A DNA stretch of 64,000 bases from Nocardia sp. NBC_00565 (lineage in GTDB: Bacteria; Actinomycetota; Actinomycetes; Mycobacteriales; Mycobacteriaceae): positions 7,130,001-7,194,000 of the forward strand of contig NZ_CP107785.1 in assembly GCF_036345915.1 (NCBI RefSeq). Direction: 5' to 3'. The position numbers and the translations under genes are program-made. This document shows, in pieces, positions 17,267 through 29,683 of this stretch. Position 1 is the stretch's first letter. Every line of letters starts with the position of its first letter. The notes below the pieces were generated by a model. The model ran no database searches. It saw only the letters and a list, made by a program, of their open reading frames with translations, and was not told where the DNA came from.

Positions 17267-18061
17267 TCAAGCACCCTTGCGACGCTGATTACGCTCGTAG
17301 ACCAGGCGTAATCCGGTCAACGTGAGATGCGGCTCATGGTGGTCGATGGTCTCCGATTCCGGCACTATCAGCGGTGCGGTGGCACCGGTCGCGACCACCG
17401 CGACATCGTCACCGGCGAAGGTGTCGAATTCATCGCGAATCCGATCGATCAGTCCGTCTACCAAACCGGCGAAGCCGAAAATCGCCCCGGATTGGATGGC
17501 CTCCACAGTGTTCTTGCCGACCACCGAACGCGGCCGGGCCAACTCCACCCGGCGCAATGCGGCCCGCTCGATCAGCGCTTCGCTGGAGATCTCCACACCC
17601 GGCGCGAGCACTCCACCGAGAAACTCACCCTTCGCCGACACCAGATCAACGGTGGTGGCGGTACCGAAATCCACGACAATCGCGGCCGTGCCGAAACGAT
17701 GATGTGCGGCAAGGGTGTTCACGATGCGGTCCGCGCCGATTTCCTTGGGATTGTCGACCAGCAGTGGAATACCGGTTCGCACACCGGGTTCCACCACCAC
17801 ATGCGGTACCTGATCCCAATAGCGAGTGAGCATCGATCGGATCTCACGCAGTATCGGCGGCACGGTGGACAGCGCCGAAACTCCGACGATCTGTGCCACG
17901 TCTTCGCCGACCAACCCGCGCACCTGCATGGCGAATTCGTCGGCGGTCAGCAGCGGATTGGTATGCATCCGCCAGTGCCGCACCAGCTTCGCGTGATCAC
18001 CACTGCCCGAGAACAATCCGAGCTCGATGCTGGTATTGCGGACATCGATGGCCAGCAGCAT
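17267..18061 (-). CDS. coaX: Type III pantothenate kinase
   Basis: 264 residues, normal for CoaX. It phosphorylates pantothenate, the first step of CoA synthesis. The ASKHA fold shows [14 protein letters not shown] at the N-terminus (phosphate 1), the pantothenate-binding [16 protein letters not shown] near residues 108-123, phosphate 2 motif [13 protein letters not shown] and the C-terminal [11 protein letters not shown]. The ATG shares a base with the panD stop (TGATG), so it ends a panC-panD-coaX operon that makes pantothenate and then uses it. The gap after it before the Cys leader promoter is short. Confidence 0.95.
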   Translation of the reverse strand: MLLAIDVRNTSIELGLFSGSGDHAKLVRHWRMHTNPLLTADEFAMQVRGLVGEDVAQIVGVSALSTVPPILREIRSMLTRYWDQVPHVVVEPGVRTGIPLLVDNPKEIGADRIVNTLAAHHRFGTAAIVVDFGTATTVDLVSAKGEFLGGVLAPGVEISSEALIERAALRRVELARPRSVVGKNTVEAIQSGAIFGFAGLVDGLIDRIRDEFDTFAGDDVAVVATGATAPLIVPESETIDHHEPHLTLTGLRLVYERNQRRKGA

Positions 18062-18480
18062 CAGACAGTGGTCAGCGAGCGCGGAGTGACCAGACCGGAA
18101 CCCGCCGGCGCGTGCGCCGGATCGGAACCGAGATCGATCGGGCGATTGCGCTCGTCGACGAAGACGACCTTCGGCGCGTATTCCGTCAGCTCCCGCTCGT
18201 CCATCATGCCGTAGGCGATCAGGATGACCAGATCGCCCGGGTGCACGAGATGGGCGGCGGCGCCGTTGATCCCGATGACACCGGAACCACGCTCACCGGC
18301 GATCACGTAGGTCTCCAGGCGGGCGCCGTTGTCGATATCGACGATGCAGACCTGCTCGCCCTCGAGCAGATCGGCGGCGTCGAGCAGATCCTGGTCGACG
18401 GTCACCGAACCGACGTAGTGCAGGTCGGCGTGGGTCACCGTGGCGCGGTGGATCTTCGACTTCATCATGGTGCGCAACAT
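18061..18480 (-). CDS. panD: Aspartate 1-decarboxylase
   Basis: 139 residues. It makes beta-alanine from aspartate. The protein self-cleaves between Gly24 and Ser25 in HYVGSVTVD, Ser25 becoming the pyruvoyl group; Lys9 and Tyr58 regions ([28 protein letters not shown]) are intact. The ribosome site is GGAAAGG before ATG 18480. Its stop overlaps coaX, and panC ends 14 bp upstream. The C-terminal 20 residues ([12 protein letters not shown]) are an extension beyond the fold, as also seen in mycobacterial PanD. Confidence 0.96.
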   Translation of the reverse strand: MLRTMMKSKIHRATVTHADLHYVGSVTVDQDLLDAADLLEGEQVCIVDIDNGARLETYVIAGERGSGVIGINGAAAHLVHPGDLVILIAYGMMDERELTEYAPKVVFVDERNRPIDLGSDPAHAPAGSGLVTPRSLTTV

Positions 18481-18494
18481 CGCTGTCGCCTTTC

Positions 18495-19556
18495 CTAAAT
18501 GTTGGCCTGAGCAGGCTGGGAGTCGCTCGCGGCGGCGCGCGAGCCGGGGAGTGTCGGGCCGCTGGCGACTGCTTGCGGGTCGCTCGAAACGACACCGCTA
18601 GCGACTGCTTGCAGGTCGCTCGAAACGACACCGCTAGCGACTGCTTGCAGGTCGCTCGAAACGACACCGCCGCCGTCGACCGGCGCGCCGAGTGCGACGG
18701 CGGTGTTGTCGATCAGGCGGGTGACGCCGACCTTGGCCGCGACGAGCAGCCGCGCATTGCCGTTCGCGGGGGACGGGCCGAGCGTGGCGGAACGCAATTC
18801 GAGGTAATCGACATCGACGCCGGGGGTGGCGTCGAACACCGCGCGCGCCGCAGCGAGCACGGCCTCCGCGCCCAACGCGCCCGCATGCCGACCAGCGGCC
18901 AATGCCGCCGACAGGGCCAGCGCCGATTCGCGCTGCGCCGCATCGAGATACCGATTGCGCGACGACAGTGCCAGACCGTCGGGTTCGCGGACCGTCGGCA
19001 GCGCAACGATCTTCACGTCCATATTGAGGTCGCGGACCATCTGCCGGATCAGCGTGAGCTGCTGGTAGTCCTTTTCGCCGAAGAACGCCTCGGTCGGGCG
19101 CGCGATATTCAGCAGCTTCGCCACCACGGTCAGCATGCCCGCGAAATGCGTCGGCCGACTGGCGCCTTCGAGTTCGGCGCCGATCGGGCCCGGATGCACA
19201 GTGGTGCGCGGGCCTTCCGGGTACATATCGGCCGCGCTCGGCGCGAATACCAGCTCGACGCCCTCGTTGCGCAGCAGTTCGACATCGGCGTCGAGGGTGC
19301 GCGGATACTTGTCCAGATCCTCGTTCGCACCGAACTGCAAGGGGTTCACGAAGATCGAGACGATGACGACCTGATTCGTCCGCTTGGCCCGGCGCACGAT
19401 CTCGAGGTGCCCCTCGTGCAGCGCGCCCATCGTCGGCACCAGTCCGACGGTGCGGCCGACGCCGCGCAGCGCCTTGGAGACCGCGGCGATCACCTCGGGA
19501 TCGTGGTGCACGGTCAACTCACCGCGCCGGTACGCGTTGGACAATGTCGGATCCAT
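18495..19556 (-). CDS. panC: Pantothenate synthetase with repeat-encoded C-terminal tail
   Basis: 353 residues, about 60 longer than typical PanC. It condenses pantoate and beta-alanine with ATP. Core motifs: [15 protein letters not shown] (41-55), [10 protein letters not shown] and LSSRNRYL. The catalytic part ends near residue 297 ([16 protein letters not shown]). The remaining tail holds three 12-residue units of the [12 protein letters not shown] type, encoded by the tandem 36-bp R2 repeats, then an alanine-rich end. The tail is almost certainly not part of the fold. The ATG overlaps the DUF2520 stop (TAATG). Confidence 0.95.
   Translation of the reverse strand: MDPTLSNAYRRGELTVHHDPEVIAAVSKALRGVGRTVGLVPTMGALHEGHLEIVRRAKRTNQVVIVSIFVNPLQFGANEDLDKYPRTLDADVELLRNEGVELVFAPSAADMYPEGPRTTVHPGPIGAELEGASRPTHFAGMLTVVAKLLNIARPTEAFFGEKDYQQLTLIRQMVRDLNMDVKIVALPTVREPDGLALSSRNRYLDAAQRESALALSAALAAGRHAGALGAEAVLAAARAVFDATPGVDVDYLELRSATLGPSPANGNARLLVAAKVGVTRLIDNTAVALGAPVDGGGVVSSDLQAVASGVVSSDLQAVASGVVSSDPQAVASGPTLPGSRAAASDSQPAQANI
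18560..18667 (-). repeat. Repeat R2, three tandem 36-bp units inside panC
   Basis: Three consecutive 36-bp units, for instance CGCTAGCGACTGCTTGCAGG then TCGCTCGAAACGACAC. Units 2 and 3 are identical and unit 1 has two changes. The same unit, inverted, is at 654-689 and 46614-46649. Because 36 is a multiple of three, the units read through as 12-residue peptide repeats in panC. Confidence 0.95.
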
Positions 19557-20503
19557 TATCGGCCTCCTTCCAGCAGCTCGATCAGAGCCGGATCGGCCTT
19601 CGCGCGCTCGGCCGTGCGCAGCGACATGGCGCGGTAGCCCGCGGCCAGGCGGGTATCGACCGCCACCAGCGCCGCCAGATGCGCGGCGACGGCATCCGCG
19701 TCCCCGCGCGCCACCGGACCGGTCAGCGCGGCCGGACCGCGGCGCAGTGCGTTGTCGAGCGCGGCCGAGGCCAAGGGCGCGAGCAGACGCTCGGCCAAAC
19801 CATTGGGCTGATCGTCGATGATCTGCTGGCCGAGCAGGCCGGGGCCGACCAGCGCCGCGCGCAACGCCTCGACCGCATCCAGGATCACCGTGACCAGGTG
19901 ATTACTGCCGTGCGCGAGCGCGGCGTGATAGAGCTGGCGGTTTTCTTCGCGCACCTTGACCGGCTCGCCACCCATCTCGATCACCAGCGATTGCGCGATG
20001 GCGAAACCGATCTCGTCGGCGGCGGTGATGCCGAAGCAGGCATTGCCGAGGCGGGCGACGTCCTCGTCGTGTCCGGTGAAGGTCATGGCCGGATGGATGG
20101 CCAGGGGTAGTGCACCGCGCTCGGCCAGCGGGGCGAGCACGCCGACGCCATTCGCGCCGGAGGTGTGCGCGACGATCGTGCCGGGCCGGACCACGCCGGC
20201 CGAGGCCAACCCGCGCACCAGTCCGGGCAGTTCGGCATCGGGAACCGCCAGCAGCAACAGTTCACTGCGTGCGGCGATTTGTTCGACGGGCAGGATCTCG
20301 GAATCGGGTAGTCGAGTGCGCGCCCGGTGCACGGAGGCATCGGAAATCGCAGCGACGCCGAACACCACATGTCCGGCTCGCTCGAGTGCCACGCCGAGTG
20401 CGGAGCCGACGCGTCCCGCCGAGACGATTCCGATCGTCAGACGTGCGGGCGCGGGGTCATAACCCGAAGCAGCGTTGTCAGGGTTGACGCTTCTCGAGGT
20501 CAA
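19556..20503 (-). CDS. Rossmann-fold / DUF2520 protein of the pan operon
   Basis: 315 residues from TTG 20503, chosen because GAGAGG lies six bases upstream; an open frame extends to 20575 without a site. The N-terminal NAD(P)-binding part reads [24 protein letters not shown], and the C-terminal DUF2520 region (from about 155) has [26 protein letters not shown] and [17 protein letters not shown], resembling ketopantoate- or prephenate-type dehydrogenases. In actinobacteria this gene nearly always sits before panC and may take part in pantoate supply, but the reaction is unproven. Stop overlaps the panC start. Confidence 0.85.
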   Translation of the reverse strand: MTSRSVNPDNAASGYDPAPARLTIGIVSAGRVGSALGVALERAGHVVFGVAAISDASVHRARTRLPDSEILPVEQIAARSELLLLAVPDAELPGLVRGLASAGVVRPGTIVAHTSGANGVGVLAPLAERGALPLAIHPAMTFTGHDEDVARLGNACFGITAADEIGFAIAQSLVIEMGGEPVKVREENRQLYHAALAHGSNHLVTVILDAVEALRAALVGPGLLGQQIIDDQPNGLAERLLAPLASAALDNALRRGPAALTGPVARGDADAVAAHLAALVAVDTRLAAGYRAMSLRTAERAKADPALIELLEGGR

Positions 20504-20635
20504 CGTTGTCCTCTCGATGTCGTTCCAGTCCCGGCAAGCGGGTACCAGACGTTCAGTCCGAGGATATCGGGCCACAGTTCGCCGATGCCACGGGGCACCT
20601 GCGTGATTTACAACGCACCTCGGGCGTGCCGAAGG

Positions 20636-21682
20636 TTATCTGCGGCCGTTTTCCTCCGACTGGAGGTTGGCCATGATCTCGGCTACCGAGAGGCGGCGGG
20701 AGGAGTTGCCGGAATCGGCGTCGGGGTCGACCCGGCGACGCCGACGGGAGCTGGCGGTGCCGACGGGCGGGACCGAGGTCGTCGGGCGTGGGGCGGGTTC
20801 GGGACGCGGGGGCTCCGGTGTCGAGAGATCGATGAATGACGGCTCGGGCGGGGCCAGCGGCGGCGGGGTCTCGTCCAGTGGGGCCAGCCGTGGCGGAACC
20901 GGGGACTTATCGGGGTCCTCGGTGAACGCGTCCGCCCAGCCGCCGGACGTCGAGCCGAGCGATTCGGTGTAGTGCCGGTCGTCGATATCGACGTCGGTGA
21001 TCTCGGCATCGTCGAGATCGTCGAGATCGTCGATGGATACCACGGCGGTCTCCGCGGTCACCGGATCGTCGAAGGGGCTGGCGAACAGCGGGGCCTGCGG
21101 ATGATCGGCCTCGAAGACCGGGGTGACGGTGCTGTGTGATTGCTGGGATGCGGCATACAACCAACCGTCGGCATTCGCCGAGCTATCGTTGGACGAATTT
21201 CCGAATGCGCTCGGCAACTCCTGAATACGGGTCGCATCGGCACGTAGGGCGGGTTGATCCATTGGTAGATCGCCGTCGAAGAGCCGCTGCAGACTCTGCC
21301 GGAGCACGGTGAGTTCGGCTCGCAGCGCGGCCATTTCGCCCGCTTCGGCCCCGACTTCCTCGCGCACCCGCGCCTCGACGCCGAGTTCGTATTCCCGCCG
21401 CGCGGTGACCTCGCGCTCCAATTGGAGCTCATAGACCGTCTGCAGGTCACGGACCTTGGCCTTATCGATCGTGGCTTCCTTGCGATACCGCGTCGCGGCC
21501 AATGCGCCGATAACGGCGGCCCACAGCGCCGCCACCAAGCCGATCCGAACAAACTGCACACTGTCGCTGAAAACCAGGAAAACGCTGGCAACCAGACCGA
21601 GCAGAATCAATACGCCGATGAACAATTTTCCCGCGTCGTCCCGCCGTCGACGAGAGGTGCTGCTACGGGAGGGTGAAACCAT
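20636..21682 (-). CDS. Membrane protein with coiled coil and acidic tail (DUF6779-like)
   Basis: 348 residues. Two adjacent membrane helices (about 20-39 and 44-63) follow a basic, serine-rich start (SRSSTSRRRRDDAGK). A charged helical region (about 65-135, ATIDKAKVRDLQTVYELQLEREV) looks like a coiled coil. The remaining 200 residues are acidic then proline-rich and probably disordered, ending in a short conserved block RRLSVAEIMANLQSEENGRR. Position between DUF3180 and DUF2520 is conserved in mycolic actinomycetes. The DUF name is from memory. A role in envelope biogenesis would be a guess. Confidence 0.7.
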   Translation of the reverse strand: MVSPSRSSTSRRRRDDAGKLFIGVLILLGLVASVFLVFSDSVQFVRIGLVAALWAAVIGALAATRYRKEATIDKAKVRDLQTVYELQLEREVTARREYELGVEARVREEVGAEAGEMAALRAELTVLRQSLQRLFDGDLPMDQPALRADATRIQELPSAFGNSSNDSSANADGWLYAASQQSHSTVTPVFEADHPQAPLFASPFDDPVTAETAVVSIDDLDDLDDAEITDVDIDDRHYTESLGSTSGGWADAFTEDPDKSPVPPRLAPLDETPPPLAPPEPSFIDLSTPEPPRPEPAPRPTTSVPPVGTASSRRRRRVDPDADSGNSSRRLSVAEIMANLQSEENGRR

Positions 21683-21752
21683 GCACGCCAGGGTAGCTTG
21701 ATCAGCCAGCCGCGCCCAGATTACCGTGCAACGATTCCGGACAGATTATTTG

Positions 21753-22229
21753 CTATGTAGTTGCCGGATCGTCCGAAGGGTCCTCTGGAGCCCGGCAGCA
21801 GTACTCCAGCCATAACGCTGCAGCAACCAAAGCCACCCCCGCCAGCATCCCGACGATGGCGCCGGGACTGTCCGCCCCCGCCGCGTTCAAGGTGCCGCGC
21901 TGTGGAAAGACCCAGAAAAGGAAGCCCAGCCAGACACCGGCGGCGAGCGAACCGACCTGTGCCGAGGCCTTCGCCAGCGCGACCGCGCGGGCGGCGGTGA
22001 TCGGATGCAACTGGTGACTGCCATCACCGATCTGATGATCGTTCACCCGCGAGCGGATCACGAATCCGAGCGCCACCTCGATCGCGGCCACCGGATACAG
22101 CGAGGCGCCCGCGTAGATCGAGATCGGTGGGAAACTGCCGTAGGCGATGCGAGTGAGCAGCCATGCGATGGCGGCCGCGACGACGACATTCGCGACGAGG
22201 TCGAGGATTCGGGTCGGCTTCAGCTTCAC
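21753..22229 (-). CDS. DUF3180 membrane protein of the folate operon
   Basis: 158 residues, four membrane helices (about 10-28, 38-58, 82-106, 126-148). GTG start at 22229 overlaps the folK stop (GTGA). This family follows folK in most Corynebacteriales and Streptomyces folate operons; no activity is known. Conserved-looking features are the basic start [11 protein letters not shown], the segment RSRVNDHQIGDGSHQLHPITAARAVALAK in the middle loop, and the final ECC-type tail. The middle loop lies between the second and third helix. Confidence 0.8.
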   Translation of the reverse strand: MKLKPTRILDLVANVVVAAAIAWLLTRIAYGSFPPISIYAGASLYPVAAIEVALGFVIRSRVNDHQIGDGSHQLHPITAARAVALAKASAQVGSLAAGVWLGFLFWVFPQRGTLNAAGADSPGAIVGMLAGVALVAAALWLEYCCRAPEDPSDDPATT

Positions 22230-22771
22230 GACACCGATCCCTCCGCGGCCCGTTCGGATCCGGGCAGCGTGAATTCAGTCGGCCGGACACCCGCACGTTC
22301 CCCCGCATCGAGTTCGGCGAGCAACGAGCGCACCGGCCGTGCGATCCCGTCGACCTCGAGCTCCGCGTCCGGCTGCACATCCAGCCATGGGATCAGCACG
22401 AAGGCCCGGTTGTGCGCCTGCGGATGCGGCAGGGTCAATTCCGGGTCGGCGCTGCGGCAGACCTGCCCGCCCTCGGCACACCAGACCACATCGACATCGA
22501 GGGTGCGCGCGCCCCAGCGCACCTCGCGTACCCGCCCGGCCGCCTGTTCCAATTGCTGGCCGACGCGCAGCCAGTCGCAGGCGCCGAATTCCGGATCATC
22601 GGCCAGCACAATGGCATTGAGATAGTCGTCCTGTTCGACACCGCCCCACGGCGCGGTCGAGTACACCGGCGATACCGCGACCACCCGGTGCCCGAGGCCA
22701 TCGACGACACCGCGCAGCTGCGCGAGCCGGTCGCCCAGGTTGGAGCCGATCGACAGCACGGCGCGGGTCAT
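22226..22771 (-). CDS. folK: HPPK: hydroxymethyldihydropterin pyrophosphokinase
   Basis: 181 residues. It transfers pyrophosphate from ATP to 6-hydroxymethyl-7,8-dihydropterin, the step before dihydropteroate synthase. Motifs: [14 protein letters not shown] at the N-terminus, [14 protein letters not shown] (metal-binding DxD) near residues 86-98, and [19 protein letters not shown] (115-133). It overlaps folB upstream by ATGA and DUF3180 downstream by GTGA, so translation of folB, folK and DUF3180 is coupled. The last 20 residues are variable. Confidence 0.95.
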   Translation of the reverse strand: MTRAVLSIGSNLGDRLAQLRGVVDGLGHRVVAVSPVYSTAPWGGVEQDDYLNAIVLADDPEFGACDWLRVGQQLEQAAGRVREVRWGARTLDVDVVWCAEGGQVCRSADPELTLPHPQAHNRAFVLIPWLDVQPDAELEVDGIARPVRSLLAELDAGERAGVRPTEFTLPGSERAAEGSVS

Positions 22772-23193
22772 GCCACCGACCCCCGCTGCCGCGAGGTGAC
22801 CACGCGGACATCGGCGAAGGTGTGCGGGATCGGCGCGGACGGCTTGTGCACCACGACCTCGACCGCCTGGACGCGTGGATCGGTCATCACATCGTCGGCG
22901 ATCTCGGAGACCACCTTCTCGATGAGATTGCGCGGCGGACCCTGAATGATCTGCACGGCGCGCTCGGCGAGACCGCCGTAGTCGATGGTGGTCGCGAGAT
23001 CATCGGTGGCCGCCGCGGCGGCGAAATCGGCCCACACCGTCAGATCGACCACGAACTCCTGACCGTCGCGGCGTTCGTAGTCGAAGCAGCCGTGATAGCC
23101 GTAGGCGCGCAGGCCGCGCAGCTCGATCCGGTCAGGCCCACCCGCCTCCCGGCCGCCACCCCTTATCGAATCGCTGCTCGATGCTGCCTTCAT
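22768..23193 (-). CDS. folB: Dihydroneopterin aldolase
   Basis: 141 residues from ATG 23193. It converts dihydroneopterin to hydroxymethyldihydropterin and glycolaldehyde. The core begins at [15 protein letters not shown] (about residue 21) with the active-site glutamate in [12 protein letters not shown] and the lysine in [17 protein letters not shown]. The first 19 codons ([18 protein letters not shown]) are an extra leader matching the response regulator start at 5345 (repeat R3); the usual FolB would begin right after it. The start overlaps the folP stop (ATGA). Confidence 0.95.
   Translation of the reverse strand: MKAASSSDSIRGGGREAGGPDRIELRGLRAYGYHGCFDYERRDGQEFVVDLTVWADFAAAAATDDLATTIDYGGLAERAVQIIQGPPRNLIEKVVSEIADDVMTDPRVQAVEVVVHKPSAPIPHTFADVRVVTSRQRGSVA
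23137..23193 (-). repeat. Repeat R3, copy 2: 19-codon leader of folB
   Basis: First 57 nt of folB, homologous to 5345-5401. Both copies begin at the ATG of an ATGA overlap and encode a glycine/arginine-rich leader fused in frame to an unrelated protein. Confidence 0.75.
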
Positions 23194-24065
23194 GGCGCGG
23201 CTCCTTGCGTGCGGTGCCGGGCACGCTGCCAGGCATCGGTGACGGCGATGGCATCCAGCGAGGCGCGCACGTCGTGGACCCGGACACCCCAGGCCCCGTA
23301 CAGCGCGGCCAGCGCCGATACCGTCGCGGTGGCCGTCTCGCGGCCGTCCGGCGGGCGGGGCCCCGCGGCGTCGGCGAGCAAGGCGCCGAGAAAACGTTTG
23401 CGGGAGGCGCCGATGAGTATCGGCAGCCCATGGCCGACCAGTTCGGGCAGCGCACCCAGCAGCGCCCAATTGTGTTCGGCGTTCTTGGCGAAACCCAGAC
23501 CGGGATCGAGCACGAGTCGGGATCGGTCGACACCGGCCGCGATGGCCAGCTCCACCTGCGCGGTCAACTCGGCGAGCACCTCGGCGACGACATCGTCGTA
23601 ATGATCCGCCGGACCGGTGTGCCGGTAGTCCGCACCCGCCCGCCAGTGCATGAGGATCCACGGGACCTCGGCCGCCGCAACGACTTTCACCATATCTGGG
23701 TCGGCGCGCCCGCCGGAGACATCGTTGACGACGCGGACACCGGCCCCGATCGCCGCCTCCGCGACACTGGCCCGCATGGTGTCCACACTGGTCGGCACAC
23801 CCGCGGCTACCAAGCCGCGAATGACCGGAACCACCCGCGCGGCTTCGGTTTCGGGATCGATCCGCGCCGCGCCGGGCCGGGTCGACTCGCCACCGATATC
23901 GATGATGTCGGCGCCCGCCGCATACAGCTCGATGCCGTGTGCAATGGCCAGGCTCGGATCGAGGTAGCGGCCGCCGTCGGAGAACGAGTCGCTGGTGACG
24001 TTCACGACGCCCATCACCACGCAGGAGCGTCCGTCGCGCGGTGCGACGTTGCCAGAACCCGACAC
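23190..24065 (-). CDS. folP: Dihydropteroate synthase
   Basis: 291 residues. It joins p-aminobenzoate to the pterin pyrophosphate; the target of sulfonamides. All family blocks are present: [13 protein letters not shown] (20-32), [13 protein letters not shown] (54-66), the SVDTMR strand, [12 protein letters not shown], the [13 protein letters not shown] loop and [10 protein letters not shown] (loop 6). Lys/Arg/His residues of the PABA site look normal, so no resistance insertion is evident. It starts with GTG at 24065 after GAGG and overlaps folB; folE ends 11 bp upstream. Confidence 0.96.
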   Translation of the reverse strand: MSGSGNVAPRDGRSCVVMGVVNVTSDSFSDGGRYLDPSLAIAHGIELYAAGADIIDIGGESTRPGAARIDPETEAARVVPVIRGLVAAGVPTSVDTMRASVAEAAIGAGVRVVNDVSGGRADPDMVKVVAAAEVPWILMHWRAGADYRHTGPADHYDDVVAEVLAELTAQVELAIAAGVDRSRLVLDPGLGFAKNAEHNWALLGALPELVGHGLPILIGASRKRFLGALLADAAGPRPPDGRETATATVSALAALYGAWGVRVHDVRASLDAIAVTDAWQRARHRTQGAAP

Positions 24066-24076
24066 CGCGCGCTACC

Positions 24077-24769
24077 TCACTTCCGCAGGATCAGATCGAG
24101 GGCCTCGGCGCGCGAGGCGGCGTTGGACTGCAGCATGCCGCGCACGGCGGAGGTGGTGGTGCTCGCGCCGGGCTTGCGGATTCCGCGCATGGCCATACAC
24201 AGATGCTCGGCCTCGACCACCACAATGGCGCCGCGCGGATCCAGCTTGCGCATGATGGCATCGGCGATCTGGCTGGTCAGCCGCTCCTGGACCTGCGGAC
24301 GCTTAGCGTAGAGGTCGACCAGCCTGGCCAGTTTGGACAGTCCGGTGACCCGGCCGTGCGGGCCGGGGATGTAGCCGACGTGCGCGACACCGTGGAAGGA
24401 CACCAGATGGTGTTCACAGGTCGAGTACATCGGGATATCGCGCACCAGCACCAGCTCCTGGTGGCCCTCGTCGAAGGTGGTGTTCAGCACCGAATCCGGC
24501 TCGATGTACAGCCCGGCGAACATCTCCCGATAGGCGCGGGCGACCCGCGAGGGCGTGTCGATCAAGCCGGGGCGGTCCGGATTCTCACCGACCGCGATCA
24601 GCAACTCCCGGATCGCCGCCTCGGCGCGGTCCTGATCGAATGGGCTGCCGGTCTCCAGTGCCACCAGATCCGGCTTGGCCGGGCCCGAACCGTTGCGCTG
24701 GGCCTTATCCGCTTCGTCGACGGCAGCGTTGCCGCTGCCATGGCCGCCGACGTGATTGTTGGCCGACAA
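24077..24769 (-). CDS. folE: GTP cyclohydrolase I
   Basis: 230 residues from TTG 24769. The TTG is preferred because GGAGGTG stands seven bases upstream; a longer frame from 24814 has no site. The enzyme opens the imidazole ring of GTP to begin folate synthesis. The zinc ligands are visible: Cys in [14 protein letters not shown] with His, and a second Cys in [24 protein letters not shown] closes the protein. The first 35 residues are low complexity ([17 protein letters not shown]). ftsH ends 146 bp upstream, so folE may start its own transcript. Confidence 0.95.
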   Translation of the reverse strand: MSANNHVGGHGSGNAAVDEADKAQRNGSGPAKPDLVALETGSPFDQDRAEAAIRELLIAVGENPDRPGLIDTPSRVARAYREMFAGLYIEPDSVLNTTFDEGHQELVLVRDIPMYSTCEHHLVSFHGVAHVGYIPGPHGRVTGLSKLARLVDLYAKRPQVQERLTSQIADAIMRKLDPRGAIVVVEAEHLCMAMRGIRKPGASTTTSAVRGMLQSNAASRAEALDLILRK

Positions 24770-24915
24770 GCGAGAACACCTCCAAAATCTCGGGTACCGG
24801 CAATCACCCGGCACCCAGATGGTCGAGCCTAATCGTCACTGGCCCGCGTACGAACGACGGGCCCGGAGGCGGTGACTCGCGTGACCACAGGGGCATCGCG
24901 AATCCCGCCACCGTT

Positions 24916-27291
<2,376 letters not shown>

Positions 27292-27571
27292 AGAGCGTAG
27301 GCCGGGCGGCCAGTCCTTTCCGGTTTCTCCGGTGCATGCCTAGCGTGGCGTCGGGCGCGTCCCGTCCGGTGGTTCGGATGCGGACATGCCACGTTACCGC
27401 GTACGGTCTAGTCGATACATCGCGCAGTTCGGCAGCTGGTGTAGTTCGACAGGTAAACGGACGGGGAACGTCGGTGGTTCCCGAGGTCTCCGGTCGGGGT
27501 TACTCCAAGTGGTCACAATCATGGCATGTTCGGCCTATCGTGAGCGACGACACAATAAGAGCGCAGGGGGT

Positions 27572-28519
27572 ATGGACATAGTCGAGCTACGGACACCCAC
27601 AGCGATAGTGCGGCACGGACGCGGGCGGTTGATCGTTCTGCGGCCGGGCAGCGAAGGCGAGCGCGTACTCGATGTGCCGGTCACCGACCTATTGAAAGTG
27701 CGGCTGAATCGGCGTGCCGACGATGCTGTTGTCATCGAGATCTACCTGCGCTACCCGACGCCCGTGCTCACGGGCGTGCCCGCCGACCGCACTCCCCTAC
27801 CAGTTCTCATTGCCGAACACGACTTCCCCGCCGCGAGCGAGATCGTCGATCGCATCAACGACCAGATCCTGGCCGGGCAGCGCATCGATGTCGCCGCCCC
27901 CGATTTACAGCCGCCCGCCCCGACCTGGGGCAAATCCGGACCGACCCGAGCCGATGTGGATCGCGCCGTCCGGCGGATGGCGCCCAAGCGCGAGGCCAAA
28001 TCGGCGATAGCCGCACTGCATCGCTACGTCACCGCCGACGAATACGTGCTGGAGACCGCGATCGCGATCGCGCACCCACCCGCGGGCAGCGGGCCGGGCC
28101 TGCTGGCCGCGACGACGGGGCGGCTGTTGTTCATCTCCATCGGCACCGACGAGAAGTACGCGCACGAGCTACCCATTCCCGCCGTCATGTGGGCGCGCAC
28201 CACCGAGGGTGCGGCCACGGCGCCGGGTGAAATCGGCTCGGTGCGCGGCGAGGCCGGTATCGATGTGCACGACGGAAACGTCACGTTGCATTTCATCGGC
28301 ACCGATCGGGCCGATACCGAGCGCGTCACCTGCGCGGTGAATTTCGCCGTCCGGCGCGATTGCGGCGACGGCGCGGCGGGCGCGGCCGATCCCGGTGTCG
28401 CCCAGCTCTACTCCGAGTGGGAGTTACTGGTGGAGCGCCATTCCCTCGGCATGGTGGACGACGGGCAGTTCCAGCGCTACGGCCGCGGGATCCTGCGCTC
28501 ACTCCCCGACGGAAACTGA
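27572..28519 (+). CDS. Uncharacterised protein with PH-like and SHOCT-like segments
   Basis: 315 residues from ATG 27572 after AGGGGGT. I do not recognise a named family. The middle (about 145-190, DEYVLETAIAIA ... GLLAATTGRLLFISIG) has the strand pattern of bacterial PH domains that begin with VLxTDRRLLF-like repeats. The end (YSEWELLVERHSLGMVDDGQFQRYGRGIL) resembles short SHOCT-like helices. No signal peptide or helix. It overlaps the convergent DUF1266 gene by 21 bp. The 280-bp gap before it, shared with ftsH, holds both divergent promoters and nothing else I recognise. Confidence 0.7.
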   Translation: MDIVELRTPTAIVRHGRGRLIVLRPGSEGERVLDVPVTDLLKVRLNRRADDAVVIEIYLRYPTPVLTGVPADRTPLPVLIAEHDFPAASEIVDRINDQILAGQRIDVAAPDLQPPAPTWGKSGPTRADVDRAVRRMAPKREAKSAIAALHRYVTADEYVLETAIAIAHPPAGSGPGLLAATTGRLLFISIGTDEKYAHELPIPAVMWARTTEGAATAPGEIGSVRGEAGIDVHDGNVTLHFIGTDRADTERVTCAVNFAVRRDCGDGAAGAADPGVAQLYSEWELLVERHSLGMVDDGQFQRYGRGILRSLPDGN

Positions 28520-29332
28520 TTGCAGGTCGATCCGCCGCCACGGGCTGGTCGGCCGGGTCCACAGGCGCAGTAACTCCATGCGCCGATCCACGCCGCCGTT
28601 CTTCAGTTCGGCCAGATCCTCACATGCCTGCCAGTAGGTCCAGCCGGTCAGGTAGGCATCGCCGAATTGGCGCCAGTTCTGATACTTGCGCTGTGCCAGC
28701 GGCAGTGCCCGCATCAGATAGTCCCAGGCCATCTCTGCGTCGAGATAACCTGCGGTGAAAGCCATTCGGGCCACCGCGACCACCCGGGCCAGATCCCAGG
28801 CGTGGATATCGCTGGGCAGCGGCCGGGCCAAATGATCGGTGAAACCGATCTTGATCGCCTGCGACCAGATGTCGTAGTCGCGGACCAGCGCCTCCGGGTT
28901 GTCCATACCTCGGAACGAGCCGACCTGACGCAGAAACGCCCGGTGCCGATCGGCCCGCTCGCCGAAGCGGTCGCGTTCGCTGGCATTGATCGACGCCATC
29001 ACCAGCGGATGCACCATCGCGTACAGCGGCGCGTGCATGCCCTCGAGCAACTGTTCCATCGACGCCCGCGCCTCGGTGCTGTCGGTGATGCCCCAGGCGC
29101 CGGTCAGTGTGTCGATGGCCAGTTCGCGGCGGTCGCCGAGCGGATGGTCGCGTTCGGGGCCGAGCAGCAGCGCATCGTGAAAGGCGTCCCAGCGGGCCGA
29201 ATAGAAGCCGCCGAGCGCCAGGGCGCGCAACTCGTCATCGGATACCGCGGCCCCCGACCAATGGTCTTCTTCCCGCTTGTCCAGCTCGTCGTACGGAAAA
29301 GTGGTCAGGGTGGGTACACCGCGGGCAGGCAT
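28499..29332 (-). CDS. DUF1266 domain protein
   Basis: 277 residues, cytosolic. The family pattern of tryptophan and aromatic positions is visible: ALGGFYSARWDAFH, AWDLARVVAVARMAFTAGYLD, MAWDYLMRALPLAQRKYQNWRQFGDAYLTGW. DUF1266 proteins are found in bacteria near polymorphic toxins or in isolation, and no activity is established. It starts at ATG 29332 and faces a DUF2277 gene across 76 bp. The 3' end overlaps the PH-like gene from the other strand, so the two transcripts are antisense to each other for at least 21 bp. Confidence 0.75.
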   Translation of the reverse strand: MPARGVPTLTTFPYDELDKREEDHWSGAAVSDDELRALALGGFYSARWDAFHDALLLGPERDHPLGDRRELAIDTLTGAWGITDSTEARASMEQLLEGMHAPLYAMVHPLVMASINASERDRFGERADRHRAFLRQVGSFRGMDNPEALVRDYDIWSQAIKIGFTDHLARPLPSDIHAWDLARVVAVARMAFTAGYLDAEMAWDYLMRALPLAQRKYQNWRQFGDAYLTGWTYWQACEDLAELKNGGVDRRMELLRLWTRPTSPWRRIDLQSVSVGE

Positions 29333-29408
29333 GGCTCGAGTCTAACGATTTTCCCGTCCGAATTTGCTTGTACTGCCGAGCCCCACCGCCGGGCAGTAGT
29401 GTGCACGC

Positions 29409-29672
29409 ATGAGTAGCAACATCACCCTCCTTCGTGGCCTGGAGCCTGCGCCTACCGAGCAGGAAATCTATGCTGCCGCACTGCAGTACGTGCGTACGGT
29501 CGGTGGCGTGTCCGGCCTGAGCTCCACCACCAAGGCAGCCGTCGACAAGGCCGTCAACGCCATCGCGGCCGCGACCACGCAATTGCTCGCGGATCTACCG
29601 GATGTGCGGGTCGCACCGGCCACCACCGAACCGCCGCCGCCCCGCGACCGTGCGGTCGCCGAGGCAGAGTAG
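29409..29672 (+). CDS. DUF2277 family protein
   Basis: 87 residues. The N-terminal pattern NITLLRGLEPAPTEQEIYAAALQYVRTVGGVSG with a central AVDKAVNAIAAATTQLLADL helix is that of DUF2277, a small helical family with no known role; the first half usually begins MCRNI, here MSSNI, so the usual cysteine is absent. The last 20 residues are proline-rich. It is a single gene between divergent DUF1266 and convergent PucR, whose stop is 12 bp away. Confidence 0.8.
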   Translation: MSSNITLLRGLEPAPTEQEIYAAALQYVRTVGGVSGLSSTTKAAVDKAVNAIAAATTQLLADLPDVRVAPATTEPPPPRDRAVAEAE

Positions 29673-29683
29673 TTCGTAGTAGT

